Positions 43,866 to 52,279 of a DNA stretch of 64,000 nt are shown in pieces (within the stretch, counting starts at the first letter, position 1; every line of letters starts with the position of its first letter). The position numbers and the translations under genes are program-made. The stretch is taken from NCBI RefSeq assembly GCF_025857195.1, contig NZ_CP109787.1, positions 3,599,001 to 3,663,000 of the forward strand, given 5' to 3'. The stretch comes from Leisingera thetidis. Its GTDB lineage: Bacteria; Pseudomonadota; Alphaproteobacteria; Rhodobacterales; Rhodobacteraceae. The notes under the pieces are model-generated. The model ran no database searches. It saw only the letters and a program-made list of their open reading frames with translations, and was not told the DNA's origin.

Positions 43866-44354
43866 ATGATTTCTGTTGGAGACCAACTGCCGGACGCGAC
43901 GCTGACGCGCATAGGAAACGACGGGCCGGAGCCAGTTCAGCTGTCAGATAAGCTGAAGGGGCGGAAAGTGGTGATCTTTGCAGTTCCGGGCGCCTTTACC
44001 AGCACCTGCCATTCGGCCCATGTGCCCAGCTTCATCCGCACCAAGGACCAGTTTGCCGCCAAGGGCGTCGATGAAATCATCTGCCTGGCCGGCAATGACC
44101 CGTTTGTCATGTCGATCTGGGGCGACAACACCGGTGCAACGGACGCCGGGATCACCATGCTGTCGGACGCTGAGTGCACCTTCACCGAGGCAATCGGCAT
44201 GCGCCTGGATGCCCCTGCCGCAGGCCTGATCGGCCGCTCGCTGCGATATGCGATGCTGGTCGAGAACGGCGAGGTGAAGATCCTCAACAAGGAAGAAAAC
44301 CCGGGCCAGTGCGAACTCTCCGCTGGCGAAGGCCTGCTGGACTCGATGGGGTGA
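43866..44354 (+). CDS. Peroxiredoxin (Prx5 type)
   Basis: A 162-residue thiol peroxidase of the Prx5 subfamily. The peroxidatic cysteine is Cys48 in 'PGAFTSTCHSAHVPSF'. It reduces hydrogen peroxide and alkyl hydroperoxides, probably with glutathione or glutaredoxin as donor. AGAGGAA lies about 9 nt before the ATG at 43866. Divergent from the flavoprotein gene and followed by a large nested palindrome that may end its transcript. Confidence 0.92.
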   Translation: MISVGDQLPDATLTRIGNDGPEPVQLSDKLKGRKVVIFAVPGAFTSTCHSAHVPSFIRTKDQFAAKGVDEIICLAGNDPFVMSIWGDNTGATDAGITMLSDAECTFTEAIGMRLDAPAAGLIGRSLRYAMLVENGEVKILNKEENPGQCELSAGEGLLDSMG

Positions 44355-44425
44355 TCCCGGCCCCCGCCTGCGGCTGCCTGACCCGGCGGACGCAGGCACA
44401 ACCCCTTAATAAACAGTAAAAATTC

Positions 44426-44485
44426 AGGTCAGCCCTGTTGTCCAAATGTTTCGCGCGCGAAACATTGCGGCAGAAGGGCTGACCT
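44426..44485. repeat. 60-nt nested perfect palindrome
   Basis: Two perfect inverted repeats share one centre (between 44455 and 44456). The inner 22-bp palindrome (44445-44466) has half-site AATGTTTCGCG. The outer 11-bp arms are AGGTCAGCCCT (44426-44436) and AGGGCTGACCT (44475-44485), with 8-nt unpaired segments between inner and outer stems. It lies between convergent genes (peroxiredoxin and phhB). It could be a bidirectional terminator, a cruciform or a protein-binding site. The inner part resembles ParB parS (TGTTTC...GAAACA) but has a 6-nt rather than 4-nt centre. Confidence 0.8.
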
Positions 44486-44504
44486 TTCTGCCGGGCCGTG
44501 CGGG

Positions 44505-44813
44505 TCAGTCCTGGGCAGCGCCGAACAGCCCGTCCATCTTGCGCGCCAGCTTGGCGTCCTGGGCACTGATGCCGTCCACGTCATGGGTGGTCAGCACAAC
44601 AGTCACCTTGTTGTAGACGTTGCTCCATTCGGGGTGGTGGTTCCATTTCTCGGCCCAGATCGCGGCGCGGGTCATCCAGCCGAAGGCATCGGCGAAATTG
44701 CCGAACTTGAAGGTCTTGGTGATGGCATCGCGGCCCTCCACCAACTCCCAGCCGGTGGCGAACAGTGGCTCCAGCAGCGGGCCGCGGGTGGCGTCGGACA
44801 GTTTCTCCGTCAT
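44505..44813 (-). CDS. phhB: Pterin-4a-carbinolamine dehydratase PhhB
   Basis: A 102-residue dehydratase. The active-site cluster '[16 protein letters not shown]' (residues 55-70) and 'TTHDVDGIS' match the family, which regenerates tetrahydrobiopterin cofactor after phenylalanine hydroxylation or assists folate-like cofactors. It is co-translated with the preceding DUF482 gene through an ATGA overlap. No phenylalanine hydroxylase gene is in the window, so its partner is elsewhere or its role differs. Confidence 0.93.
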   Translation of the reverse strand: MTEKLSDATRGPLLEPLFATGWELVEGRDAITKTFKFGNFADAFGWMTRAAIWAEKWNHHPEWSNVYNKVTVVLTTHDVDGISAQDAKLARKMDGLFGAAQD

Positions 44814-45997
44814 TCTTGCTCCTCCACATGTGCTTTGCGGAACGGGCCGTAATCGGTCAGGACTTCAATCTCTTCCTCGGTGGCGGCCCGCTCAGCCTCG
44901 AGGTAGCGTCCGACGGCCCCGGCAAAGCCGGGATCGCCGATCCAGTGCAAGCTGTGGGTCTGGCACGGCAGATAGCCGCGCGCCAGCTTGTGCTCACCCT
45001 GCGCGCCGGCCTCGGCCCGGTCAAGCCCCAGGGCAATGGCCAGTTCTATGGCCTGATAGTAGCACAGCTCGAAATGCAGGCAGGGGTGGTTTTCGACACA
45101 GCCCCAGTAGCGGCCGTAAAGCGTTTTACGGCCGATGAAATTCAGCGCCCCGGCCACATAGCGCCCGTTGCGTTCCGCGAGAATCAGCGCAATGTCCTGC
45201 GCCATCGTCCGGTGCACGATGTCAAAGAACTGCCGGGTCAGATACGGCGCCCCCCATTTGCGCGCGCCCGTGTCCTGGTAAAACTCCCAGAATGCCTCCC
45301 AGTGCTCGGGCCGCAGACTGTCCCCTGCACAGACCCGGATATCGCCGCCAAAGCACTGCGCCTGCATGCGTTCCTTGCGGATGTTCTTGCGTTTGCGCGA
45401 AGACAGCGCCCGCATGAAACCCTCGAAATCAGCATAGCCATCATTGTGCCAGTGAAACTGCTGGGTGGTGCGGCGCATCAGCCCCATTTCCGCTCCCATC
45501 CGCGCCTCGTCTTCGGTGCAGAAGGTCACATGCAGCGAAGACAGGTTGTTGTCCGCCGCCAGCTGCACCGCGCCCTGCAGCAGCGCCGAATGGCCGAGGC
45601 CATCGAAACCGGGGCGGACCAGGAACCGCCGCCCGGTGGCCGGGGTAAAGGGAACGGCCATCTGCAGCTTGGGATAGTAATGCCCGCCCGCCTGCTCATA
45701 GGCATGGGCCCAGTTGTGATCAAAGATGTATTCGCCCTGGCTGTGGCCCTTGGCGTACAGCGGCGCGCAGGCGATCAGGCGGCCGGACTGATAGGCGGTC
45801 AGATACTGCGGCTGCCAGCCCGTGCCCGGCCCGACCGAGCCGCTTTCCTCCAGTGCGTTCAGAAACTTGTGGGTGGTAAACGGATCCAGCGGCCGGCTGC
45901 CGTCCGCCGCTTCGGGACAGGCGCAGGCATCCCAGTCCTCCGCCGCGATCTGCGACAGCGAGCCCAGCACCCGGATTTCGATTTGCGCCTGGTTCAT
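44810..45997 (-). CDS. DUF482/FemAB-like acyltransferase (GNAT fold)
   Basis: A 395-residue protein of the DUF482 family (peptidogalycan biosynthesis/recognition), built of GNAT/FemAB-like folds. Characteristic stretches are '[18 protein letters not shown]', '[12 protein letters not shown]' (about 200) and '[17 protein letters not shown]'. Members are proposed acyltransferases but no reaction is known. The ATG at 45997 has GGAG about 8 nt upstream. The ATGA overlap with phhB links the two genes. Confidence 0.82.
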   Translation of the reverse strand: MNQAQIEIRVLGSLSQIAAEDWDACACPEAADGSRPLDPFTTHKFLNALEESGSVGPGTGWQPQYLTAYQSGRLIACAPLYAKGHSQGEYIFDHNWAHAYEQAGGHYYPKLQMAVPFTPATGRRFLVRPGFDGLGHSALLQGAVQLAADNNLSSLHVTFCTEDEARMGAEMGLMRRTTQQFHWHNDGYADFEGFMRALSSRKRKNIRKERMQAQCFGGDIRVCAGDSLRPEHWEAFWEFYQDTGARKWGAPYLTRQFFDIVHRTMAQDIALILAERNGRYVAGALNFIGRKTLYGRYWGCVENHPCLHFELCYYQAIELAIALGLDRAEAGAQGEHKLARGYLPCQTHSLHWIGDPGFAGAVGRYLEAERAATEEEIEVLTDYGPFRKAHVEEQE

Positions 45998-46045
45998 GCC
46001 TTTTCTCCGCACCGCTTCAAAGATGTGGGGTGTGAGCCAGCCTGA

Positions 46046-46819
46046 TCAAGGTGTTAGCGGCGGCAGGTACTGTTCAAATGTCACATTGTCGGCAAGCACC
46101 CGGGCCGCGGCCTCCTCTTCGGGAGATGTCACGGTCCAGCACAGAACCGGCACTCCTTCGTTGCGCAATGCCTGCACGCGCGGACGCGTCAGGTCAGAGG
46201 CCTCGTGGCTGATGAAGGCCGCGCCTGTCCGCTCAAAGTCCGGGATGCCGCGCAGGTCATCGCAGACAGCTCTCGGCAGCTCCGTCCACTCTGCCGGGTC
46301 ATAGGCGCTGGTGACGATTCCGCGCGGGATGCCCGGTGCCAGGCGGGCGAGCTCTGCAACAGAATGCGGGTTGAAGGACATCAAGGCCACCGGCCCGTGG
46401 TAGCCCTGCAGCGCCTTTGCCGCAGCCTGCTCCAGCGCGCCATCGGTGATGCCCATCTGCCCGTGCTGGTCCTTCAGCTCGATCAGCAGCGGCACCTGGC
46501 CGGCCACGATCTGCAGCACTTCGGCCAGGTCCGGGATGCCCTCGCCCGCGCCGCCTTTCAGCGCGGTTGCCGCCAGCTCATCCCGGCTTCGCGCCTTGAC
46601 CGGACCGGAGGCCTCGGCCAGCCGGTCCAGATCGTCATCATGAAAGACCATGGCGCAGCCGTCGCCGGACAGCTGCAGGTCGATCTCGATGCCGTAGCCG
46701 GCCGCAATTGCCGCGCGGATGGCCGCGCGGCTGTTTTCCGGACGCCCGTCCGCCGCATCATGCAATGCACGGTGGGCCAGCGGGCCGCTCAGAAAGGCGG
46801 CAGGCAGAGCAGGTTTCAT
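46046..46819 (-). CDS. Glycerophosphodiester phosphodiesterase
   Basis: A 257-residue GDPD with the HR-type active site: 'AHRALHD' (about 15-21), 'PENSRAAI' and 'EIDLQLSGDGCAMVFHDDDLDRL' carrying the metal-binding Glu/Asp and catalytic His. No signal peptide, so it acts in the cytoplasm on glycerophosphodiesters from phospholipid turnover. The ATG overlaps the RidA stop by ATGA. Confidence 0.92.
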   Translation of the reverse strand: MKPALPAAFLSGPLAHRALHDAADGRPENSRAAIRAAIAAGYGIEIDLQLSGDGCAMVFHDDDLDRLAEASGPVKARSRDELAATALKGGAGEGIPDLAEVLQIVAGQVPLLIELKDQHGQMGITDGALEQAAAKALQGYHGPVALMSFNPHSVAELARLAPGIPRGIVTSAYDPAEWTELPRAVCDDLRGIPDFERTGAAFISHEASDLTRPRVQALRNEGVPVLCWTVTSPEEEAAARVLADNVTFEQYLPPLTP

Positions 46820-47274
46820 TTGATCTGGAAGACCCCGTCGATCTCCACCGCGACGCCCAGCGGCAGCGATACCGAGCCGACGGCGGAACGGGCATGGCGG
46901 CCGATATCGCCCAGCGCTTCGACCAGGAAATCGGAAGCACCGTTGACCACCATCGGCTGGCCGGTGAAATCGGGAGCCGAGTTCACGAAAGCGCCCAGCT
47001 TGACCACCCGGACCAGCCGGTCCAGATCGCCGCCGCAGGCCGCCTTGAGCTGGGCCAGCAGCGCGATGGCGCAGCGTTTGGCCGCGGCCTGGCCCGCCTC
47101 GACATCCAGATCGGCGCCCAGTTTGCCGGTGATCAGCCCGTTTTCATCTGCCGAGATCTGGCCCGAGATGTAAACCATGTCGCCTGCCACCACATAGGGC
47201 ACATAGTTGGCCGCCGGGGCCGGCGCGTCGGGCAGGGTCACACCCAGCTCTTTCAGTTTTGCTTCGATGCTCAT
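46816..47274 (-). CDS. RidA/YjgF-family enamine/imine deaminase-like protein
   Basis: A 152-residue RidA-superfamily protein of the longer 'YjgH/Rid-like' group with the C-terminal signature 'GRHARSAVGSVSLPLGVAVE'. The catalytic arginine of RidA (as in 'RSAVG') is present. It would hydrolyse reactive enamines or imines from PLP enzymes, or act in a related role. It heads a two-gene unit with the glycerophosphodiesterase (ATGA overlap). Confidence 0.88.
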   Translation of the reverse strand: MSIEAKLKELGVTLPDAPAPAANYVPYVVAGDMVYISGQISADENGLITGKLGADLDVEAGQAAAKRCAIALLAQLKAACGGDLDRLVRVVKLGAFVNSAPDFTGQPMVVNGASDFLVEALGDIGRHARSAVGSVSLPLGVAVEIDGVFQIK

Positions 47275-47448
47275 GGCCGAATTCCTTCCGTGTATCTGCT
47301 GGCCGGGACGCTACCCGCACGGGCGGATTTCGAAAAGAGCAAATGCGAAGCCCCCGCGGCCCTTTCCGCCGTCCGGGACCGGCGGCGGCGCAAAGCGGTT
47401 TGCCTGCAAGGGAAGCCGGCCGGACTCCGCGCCGGATTCAAAAGCCTG

Positions 47449-48753
47449 TCAGCTTTCGCGGAAGGCCTTGTTGAAATAATCGGCCAGCGGCTTGATCAGA
47501 TAGGCCAGCGGCGAACGGTCGGCGGTGCGGATGTAGCTTTCCACCGGCATCCCCGGGATCAGCACCGTGCCTGCAGGCAAACGCCCCTGCTCACCCGGGT
47601 TCAACTCGATCTCGGCGCGGTAATAGGACACCCCGCTGCCCTGGTCCTCGAACGCATCCGCCGAGACCTGGGTGACATGGCCGAACAGCTCCGGCGTGCT
47701 GCGCTGGTCCAGCGCGGAGAACCGCAGGGTGACCTCCTGGCCGGTGTACAGCTGGTCGATGTCAGTCGGGGCCACCTGCGCGGCAATCACCAGCGGCCGG
47801 TCCTGAGGCACCAGGTAGAGCACCGGATCGGCCGGCCGGATCACCGAGCGCGGGGTCTGCACCTGCAGCCCGTACACGATGCCGGAGACCGGCGCGGTGA
47901 TATCCAGCCGCGCCAGCCGCTGCTGCAGCGAGCGGCGGTTTTCGGCCAGTTCGAGTTCCTGGTAGCGCAGGTCGCGCAGCCGGGTGATCGCCTCCTCGCG
48001 CTGGCCGGTGCCCAGTTTCAAGATCTCGATGTCGATCTCGGTTATCCTGCCCTCGGCCTGCGCCTCGGAGGCCACCAGCTCGCCCAACTGGCCTTCGAGA
48101 TTGGCCTGGGTGCGGCGCAGGTTCAGCACCGTGGCGGCCTGCGCCAGACCGCGGTCCAGGAGCGACTGCTGGTTGCCCAGTTCCTCGCTGATAAGGTCCA
48201 GCTGCACTGTCATCGATTGCTGCTGCGCCTGGATGCCGCGGATCTGCTCCTCGATCTGCGACCGGCGCTTCTCCAGCTGCTCGATTTCGCGGGCAGTGGT
48301 GTCCTTGCGGGCCTGGAACAGACGGTTCTGCCCCTCAACCAGGTCTTTCACGTCCGGCTGTTCCTGCCCGGCTGCCAGCAGCTCGGGATCAAAAGCAACC
48401 TCTTCGGCCTCGTCCCGTTCCGCCTCCAGCCGGCCGCGGCGCGCCATCAGCTCGAACAGCTGGCCCTCGATGATCACCAGCTGCGAAGCGAGTTCATTGG
48501 CGTCGAGCCGGATCAGCGTATCGCCTTCGGCAACCGTGTCGCCCTCGTCCACCAGAATCTCGGCAACGATGCCGCCATCCAGATGCTGAACCACCTGGCG
48601 GTTGCGGTCGACCTCGATCCGCCCGGTTGCCACCACCGCGCCGGAAATCGATGACAGCACCGACCAGGAGCCGAAACCGCCCACCAGCACCAGAAGGCTG
48701 AGAACGCCGATGATCAGCGGCCGCCGTGCGGGCCAGGTGCTTTCCACGCTCAT
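47449..48753 (-). CDS. HlyD-family type I secretion adaptor
   Basis: A 434-residue membrane fusion protein: one N-terminal transmembrane helix (about 13-35), coiled-coil hairpin (about 90-260, many Glu/Arg heptads) and lipoyl/barrel domains ending in '[20 protein letters not shown]'. It bridges the inner-membrane ABC transporter to an outer-membrane TolC-type channel. It is translated with the ABC gene (ATGA overlap). No TolC-like gene or secreted substrate is nearby. Confidence 0.9.
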   Translation of the reverse strand: MSVESTWPARRPLIIGVLSLLVLVGGFGSWSVLSSISGAVVATGRIEVDRNRQVVQHLDGGIVAEILVDEGDTVAEGDTLIRLDANELASQLVIIEGQLFELMARRGRLEAERDEAEEVAFDPELLAAGQEQPDVKDLVEGQNRLFQARKDTTAREIEQLEKRRSQIEEQIRGIQAQQQSMTVQLDLISEELGNQQSLLDRGLAQAATVLNLRRTQANLEGQLGELVASEAQAEGRITEIDIEILKLGTGQREEAITRLRDLRYQELELAENRRSLQQRLARLDITAPVSGIVYGLQVQTPRSVIRPADPVLYLVPQDRPLVIAAQVAPTDIDQLYTGQEVTLRFSALDQRSTPELFGHVTQVSADAFEDQGSGVSYYRAEIELNPGEQGRLPAGTVLIPGMPVESYIRTADRSPLAYLIKPLADYFNKAFRES

Positions 48754-50483
48754 CGCACACCTCCCGCGCCGGTGGCCTGGCGGATGTTCTGATGGTTGGC
48801 GACCATTTCCTGCAGCACCTTGTCCTTGGGGCCGAATGCCGTCTGGGTGCCCTTGTCGATCACCAGCAGCATGTCGCATTCCTGGATGGCCGCCGGGCGG
48901 TGCGCCATGATCAGCACCGAGCGCCCTTCGGCCTTGATCTGCTTGATCGCCTGGTTGAGCGCAATCGAGCCTTCGTTGTCGAGGTTGGAGTTCGGCTCAT
49001 CCAGGATCACGATCACCGGATTGTCGAACAGGGCGCGGGCCAGCCCGACCCGCTGCATCTGCCCGCCCGACAGCCGCCCGCCGGTGGCGTTTACGCGGGT
49101 GTCATAGCCTTCGGGCAGTTTCAGGATCATCTCATGCGCCGCGGCCTTGCGGGCGGCCTCGACAACCTTCTCGGCATCGGGCTGCTGGTTCAGGCGGGCG
49201 ATGTTCTGGGCGATGGTGCCGTCGAACACCTGCACCCGCTGCGGCAGATAGCCGATATGGCCGCCCAGCACATCCGGCGCGTATTGGTCCAGCGCCGCCC
49301 CATCGAGCCGCACCGATCCCGCCGCAGGCCGCCATACACCGGTCAGCGCCCGCGCCAGTGTCGATTTGCCGGACCCCGACGGCCCGATCACCCCGATCGC
49401 CTGCCCCGGCTGCACCCGGAAGCTCACGTTGCGCAGCAGCGGCGTATTGCTGCCCGGCGGCACCACCGCCATGCCCTGCACTTCCAACAGCGCCTTGGGT
49501 TTGGGCAGCGCAGTGCGCTCAGCCTCCTCCGGCACCTTGTCCAAAAGCTCGGCCAGGCTGTGCCAGCCCTTCAGCGCCCGCTGCACCAGCCCCCATTGGC
49601 CCAGGCCCAGCTCAATCGGCGCCAGCGCCCGGCCCATCAGGATGGAGCCCGCGATCATCGCGCCCGGCGTCACCTCGCCCTGCAGCACCAGATAAGCGCC
49701 GAGGCCCAGCATCGCCGATTGCAGGAACAGCCGCAGTGTTTTGGTCAGCGTGGTGAAGCCGCCGCCGGTGTCATTGGCCGTCACACTGTCGGTGAGGGCA
49801 GCATCGCGTGCCTGCTTCCAGCGATCGAACGAGGCGCCGCGCATCCCCATCGACTGGATCATCTCCGCCTCATTGCGGATCTCCTCGGACATCAGATTGG
49901 CTTTATGGCCGGTCATGTTCGCCTTCTGCATCGGCAGGCGGGTGAACATCTGGTTCATGACGGCAATCACCACCAGCACCGCACCGCCCGACAGCGCCAA
50001 GAGGCCCAGCCAAGGGTGGAACAACGCAATGCCCGCCAGGAACAGCGGCGTCCACGGCAGGTCGAAGGCGGCGGTCAGCACCGGCGAGGAGATCAGCCGC
50101 TGCACCGCTTCCAGATCGCTGAGGCCGGTCTGCGCCGCCGGATCCTGCGCCACCGCCGAGCGGCGGATCATCGCGTCGAACACCCGGCGGTCCAGCGCCG
50201 CCTGGAGCCGCGCGCCCACCCGCGCCATGATCCGGCCGCGGGCATAGTCCAGCAACCCCATCATGCCGTAGAGGAAAACCACCAGCAGCGACAGCGCCAG
50301 CAGTGTCGCCTCCGAGCGGCTGCCCAGCACCCGGTCATAGACCTGCATCATGTACAGAGGGCCGGTCAGCATCAGCAGATTCACGAAAAAACTGAAGATC
50401 CCGGTGGCCCAGTACAGGCCGCGGCTCTGACGCCGCACCCGGCGCAGTTCCTCGTAGCCGTTTTTATAAACGCTTTTATTCAT
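48750..50483 (-). CDS. Type I secretion ABC transporter (PrtD-like permease/ATPase)
   Basis: A 577-residue half transporter with six helices (about 22-310) and an ATPase domain. Walker A is 'GPSGSGKST' (about 365), the signature is 'LSGGQMQR' (about 470), Walker B is '[13 protein letters not shown]' (about 490). There is no C39 peptidase domain, as in exporters of RTX proteins and proteases. It exports unfolded C-terminal-signal proteins with the HlyD adaptor. The substrate gene must be elsewhere. Confidence 0.9.
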   Translation of the reverse strand: MNKSVYKNGYEELRRVRRQSRGLYWATGIFSFFVNLLMLTGPLYMMQVYDRVLGSRSEATLLALSLLVVFLYGMMGLLDYARGRIMARVGARLQAALDRRVFDAMIRRSAVAQDPAAQTGLSDLEAVQRLISSPVLTAAFDLPWTPLFLAGIALFHPWLGLLALSGGAVLVVIAVMNQMFTRLPMQKANMTGHKANLMSEEIRNEAEMIQSMGMRGASFDRWKQARDAALTDSVTANDTGGGFTTLTKTLRLFLQSAMLGLGAYLVLQGEVTPGAMIAGSILMGRALAPIELGLGQWGLVQRALKGWHSLAELLDKVPEEAERTALPKPKALLEVQGMAVVPPGSNTPLLRNVSFRVQPGQAIGVIGPSGSGKSTLARALTGVWRPAAGSVRLDGAALDQYAPDVLGGHIGYLPQRVQVFDGTIAQNIARLNQQPDAEKVVEAARKAAAHEMILKLPEGYDTRVNATGGRLSGGQMQRVGLARALFDNPVIVILDEPNSNLDNEGSIALNQAIKQIKAEGRSVLIMAHRPAAIQECDMLLVIDKGTQTAFGPKDKVLQEMVANHQNIRQATGAGGVR

Positions 50484-50645
50484 GGTCAGACTGCAATAGT
50501 GGTTCCGTGGCTTCAGGTCAGGGCTGAGATTGTATCAGTTGTGGCACAAGCGGGTAAAAAAATGTAATCGCACTGGAAAAAGGCTGGAGAACCCTTATTT
50601 GCCCTCCGATCTGCCGGCCCCAGTATCAATTGGACACTTAACCGA

Positions 50646-51407
50646 ATGCCCTTCATGTTGCGACCGCTTAAATTTGTACCTGCGCTGATTTTGGCCGCTT
50701 TTGCCGCGGGCTGCGCCACTCAGGACCCGGTCGCACGGGCATCGGGAGAAGTATTCGATCCCTACGAACGGACCAACCGCGGCATCCACGCCTTCAACCG
50801 CGGCGTCGACCGGCTCGCCTTCCGCCCGGCTTCCAAGGGCTATGTGGCGATCGTGCCGGCGCCGATGGTGACCAGTTTTTCGCATTTCGCGGAGAATCTG
50901 TCGATGCCGGGGCAGATGGTCAATGCGCTGCTGCAGGGCGACCTGAAAATGGCAGGCAATGCGTTTTCACGCTTCGTGATCAATTCAACCGTCGGCTTTG
51001 CAGGCCTTGCCGACCCGGCCAGCGAATTCAACGTGCCCGCGGTCGACACCGATTTCGGCGAGACCCTGCACGCTTGGGGCGTTGGCGAAGGCGCCTATGT
51101 GGAGCTGCCCCTGCTCGGCCCTTCCACCAGCCGCGATGCGGTTGGCGTTGCCGTCGATTTCTTCACCAACCCGCTGGGCTATGCCGAGCAGAATACTGCC
51201 GAGAACATCAGCATCTATGCTGAGATCGTGCGCCGCATGGGCGATCGTGGCAACTATTCCGACACGATCGATTCGATTCTCTACGAGAGCGCCGACAGCT
51301 ATGCGCAATCGCGCCTGATCTACCTGCAGAACCGCCGGTTCGAGCTGGGCGACGGCGCCGAGATCAAGGAAATCGACCCGTTCGAACTGGACACTGAAGG
51401 ATTCTGA
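50646..51407 (+). CDS. mlaA: MlaA (VacJ) outer-membrane lipoprotein
   Basis: A 253-residue lipoprotein of the MlaA/VacJ family. The lipobox is FAAGC (Cys near residue 23), and the conserved 'DPYERTNRGIHAFNRGVDR' follows. It removes misplaced phospholipids from the outer leaflet of the outer membrane and hands them to MlaC. The next gene is mlaC, whose ATG overlaps the mlaA stop by one base (TGATG). The inner-membrane MlaFED complex is not in the window. Confidence 0.93.
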   Translation: MPFMLRPLKFVPALILAAFAAGCATQDPVARASGEVFDPYERTNRGIHAFNRGVDRLAFRPASKGYVAIVPAPMVTSFSHFAENLSMPGQMVNALLQGDLKMAGNAFSRFVINSTVGFAGLADPASEFNVPAVDTDFGETLHAWGVGEGAYVELPLLGPSTSRDAVGVAVDFFTNPLGYAEQNTAENISIYAEIVRRMGDRGNYSDTIDSILYESADSYAQSRLIYLQNRRFELGDGAEIKEIDPFELDTEGF

Positions 51408-51997
51408 TGATGGACCGCCGCAATTTTCTGATGAGTGCCGGCGCCGTGCTGGCAGTTGCGCCGCAGCCGCTGTGGGCATTGAACGAAAACAGCGCCAGCA
51501 CGCTGATCAACAGCCTGGTTGCCGATATCAACCGTGTGATCGACTCCGGCAAGGGCGAGAACGCGATGTTCCGCGAGTTCGAGCGGATCTTCCAGCGTTA
51601 CAGCGACACCTCCTATATCGCGGCATATGCACTGGGGGTGGACGGGCGCCGGGCGTCTTCGGCCCAGAAGAAGGCGTTCTCCAAGGCGTTCCAGGGCTAC
51701 ATCTCGCGCAAATACGGCAAGCGCTTCCGCGAATTCATCGGCGGCAAGCTGGAGGTCAAGGGCGTCAAGAAGGTGAAGAAATGGTATGAGGTGAGCACCA
51801 TTGCCTACCTCAAGGGCCAGTCGCCGTTTGAGGTGACGTTCCTGGTGTCGGACCGCTCGGGCCGGGATCTGTTCTTCAACATGTTCATCGAAGGGGTGAA
51901 CCTGCTGCTGACCGAGCGCACCGAGATCGGCGCGATCCTGGACAGCAAGAAGGGCGACATCGACGCGCTGATCGCCGAGCTGGACCGGCTGAGCTGA
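51407..51997 (+). CDS. mlaC: MlaC-like periplasmic phospholipid carrier
   Basis: A 196-residue Ttg2/MlaC-family protein. It begins with 'DRRNFLMSAGAVLAVA', a twin-arginine-like signal (RRxFL), whereas E. coli MlaC uses Sec, so Tat export is possible. The conserved 'FQGYISRKYGKRFREF' and 'VSTIAYLKGQSPFEVTF' regions follow. It shuttles phospholipids between MlaA and the inner membrane. A TGATG overlap couples it to mlaA, and a strong terminator lies 27 nt after its stop. Confidence 0.9.
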   Translation: MMDRRNFLMSAGAVLAVAPQPLWALNENSASTLINSLVADINRVIDSGKGENAMFREFERIFQRYSDTSYIAAYALGVDGRRASSAQKKAFSKAFQGYISRKYGKRFREFIGGKLEVKGVKKVKKWYEVSTIAYLKGQSPFEVTFLVSDRSGRDLFFNMFIEGVNLLLTERTEIGAILDSKKGDIDALIAELDRLS

Positions 51998-52023
51998 GCC
52001 CTGCACCTATCTGAAGCATTCTG

Positions 52024-52051
52024 AAAGGCTCCCTTCCCGGGGAGCCTTTTT
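52024..52051 (+). terminator. Intrinsic terminator after mlaC
   Basis: AAAGGCTCCC (52024-52033) and GGGAGCCTTT (52040-52049) form a perfect 10-bp stem with a 6-nt loop, followed by further T. It ends the mlaA-mlaC transcript. Confidence 0.9.
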
Positions 52052-52097
52052 CATCTGCCGCATCCATCTGCCGCACCCAAGAGGGGGCTGCTGCCGG

Positions 52098-52151
52098 CAA
52101 ACGGGGCTCTCCCGCCCGTCGCTGCTGCATCAAAGATGCTGCGCTCCCGTT
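52098..52151. repeat. Intergenic repeat family D, copy 2
   Basis: CAAACGGGGC and TCTCCCGCCCGTCG (52098-52121), a short hairpin (GCATC and GATGC) and CTCCCGTT (52144-52151), matching the copy at 26486-26541. The rest of the 51998-52279 gap is GC-rich with more hairpins and no gene. Confidence 0.6.
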
Positions 52152-52279
52152 AGGCCCGGCGCCCTGCCCGGCGGGCAGGGCGCACGCCGCACCTGCAAGG
52201 TGCGGCGCTGGACCCAACTGGCGATGGCGCCCGCAAGGGAGCCCGGAGCCAGGCGGGAGCACCTCCGTTTCTGATCCGG

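Noticed and set aside
44445..44466. ParB parS site
   Set aside because: The half-sites TGTTTC and GAAACA match, but the spacer is 6 nt (GCGCGC) instead of ACGT, so it is not a canonical parS. Kept as a finding on the palindrome instead.
52160..52270. Possible small gene in the GC-rich gap before the PBP gene
   Set aside because: The open frames are short and Pro/Arg-rich, overlap repeat family D and have no start signal.
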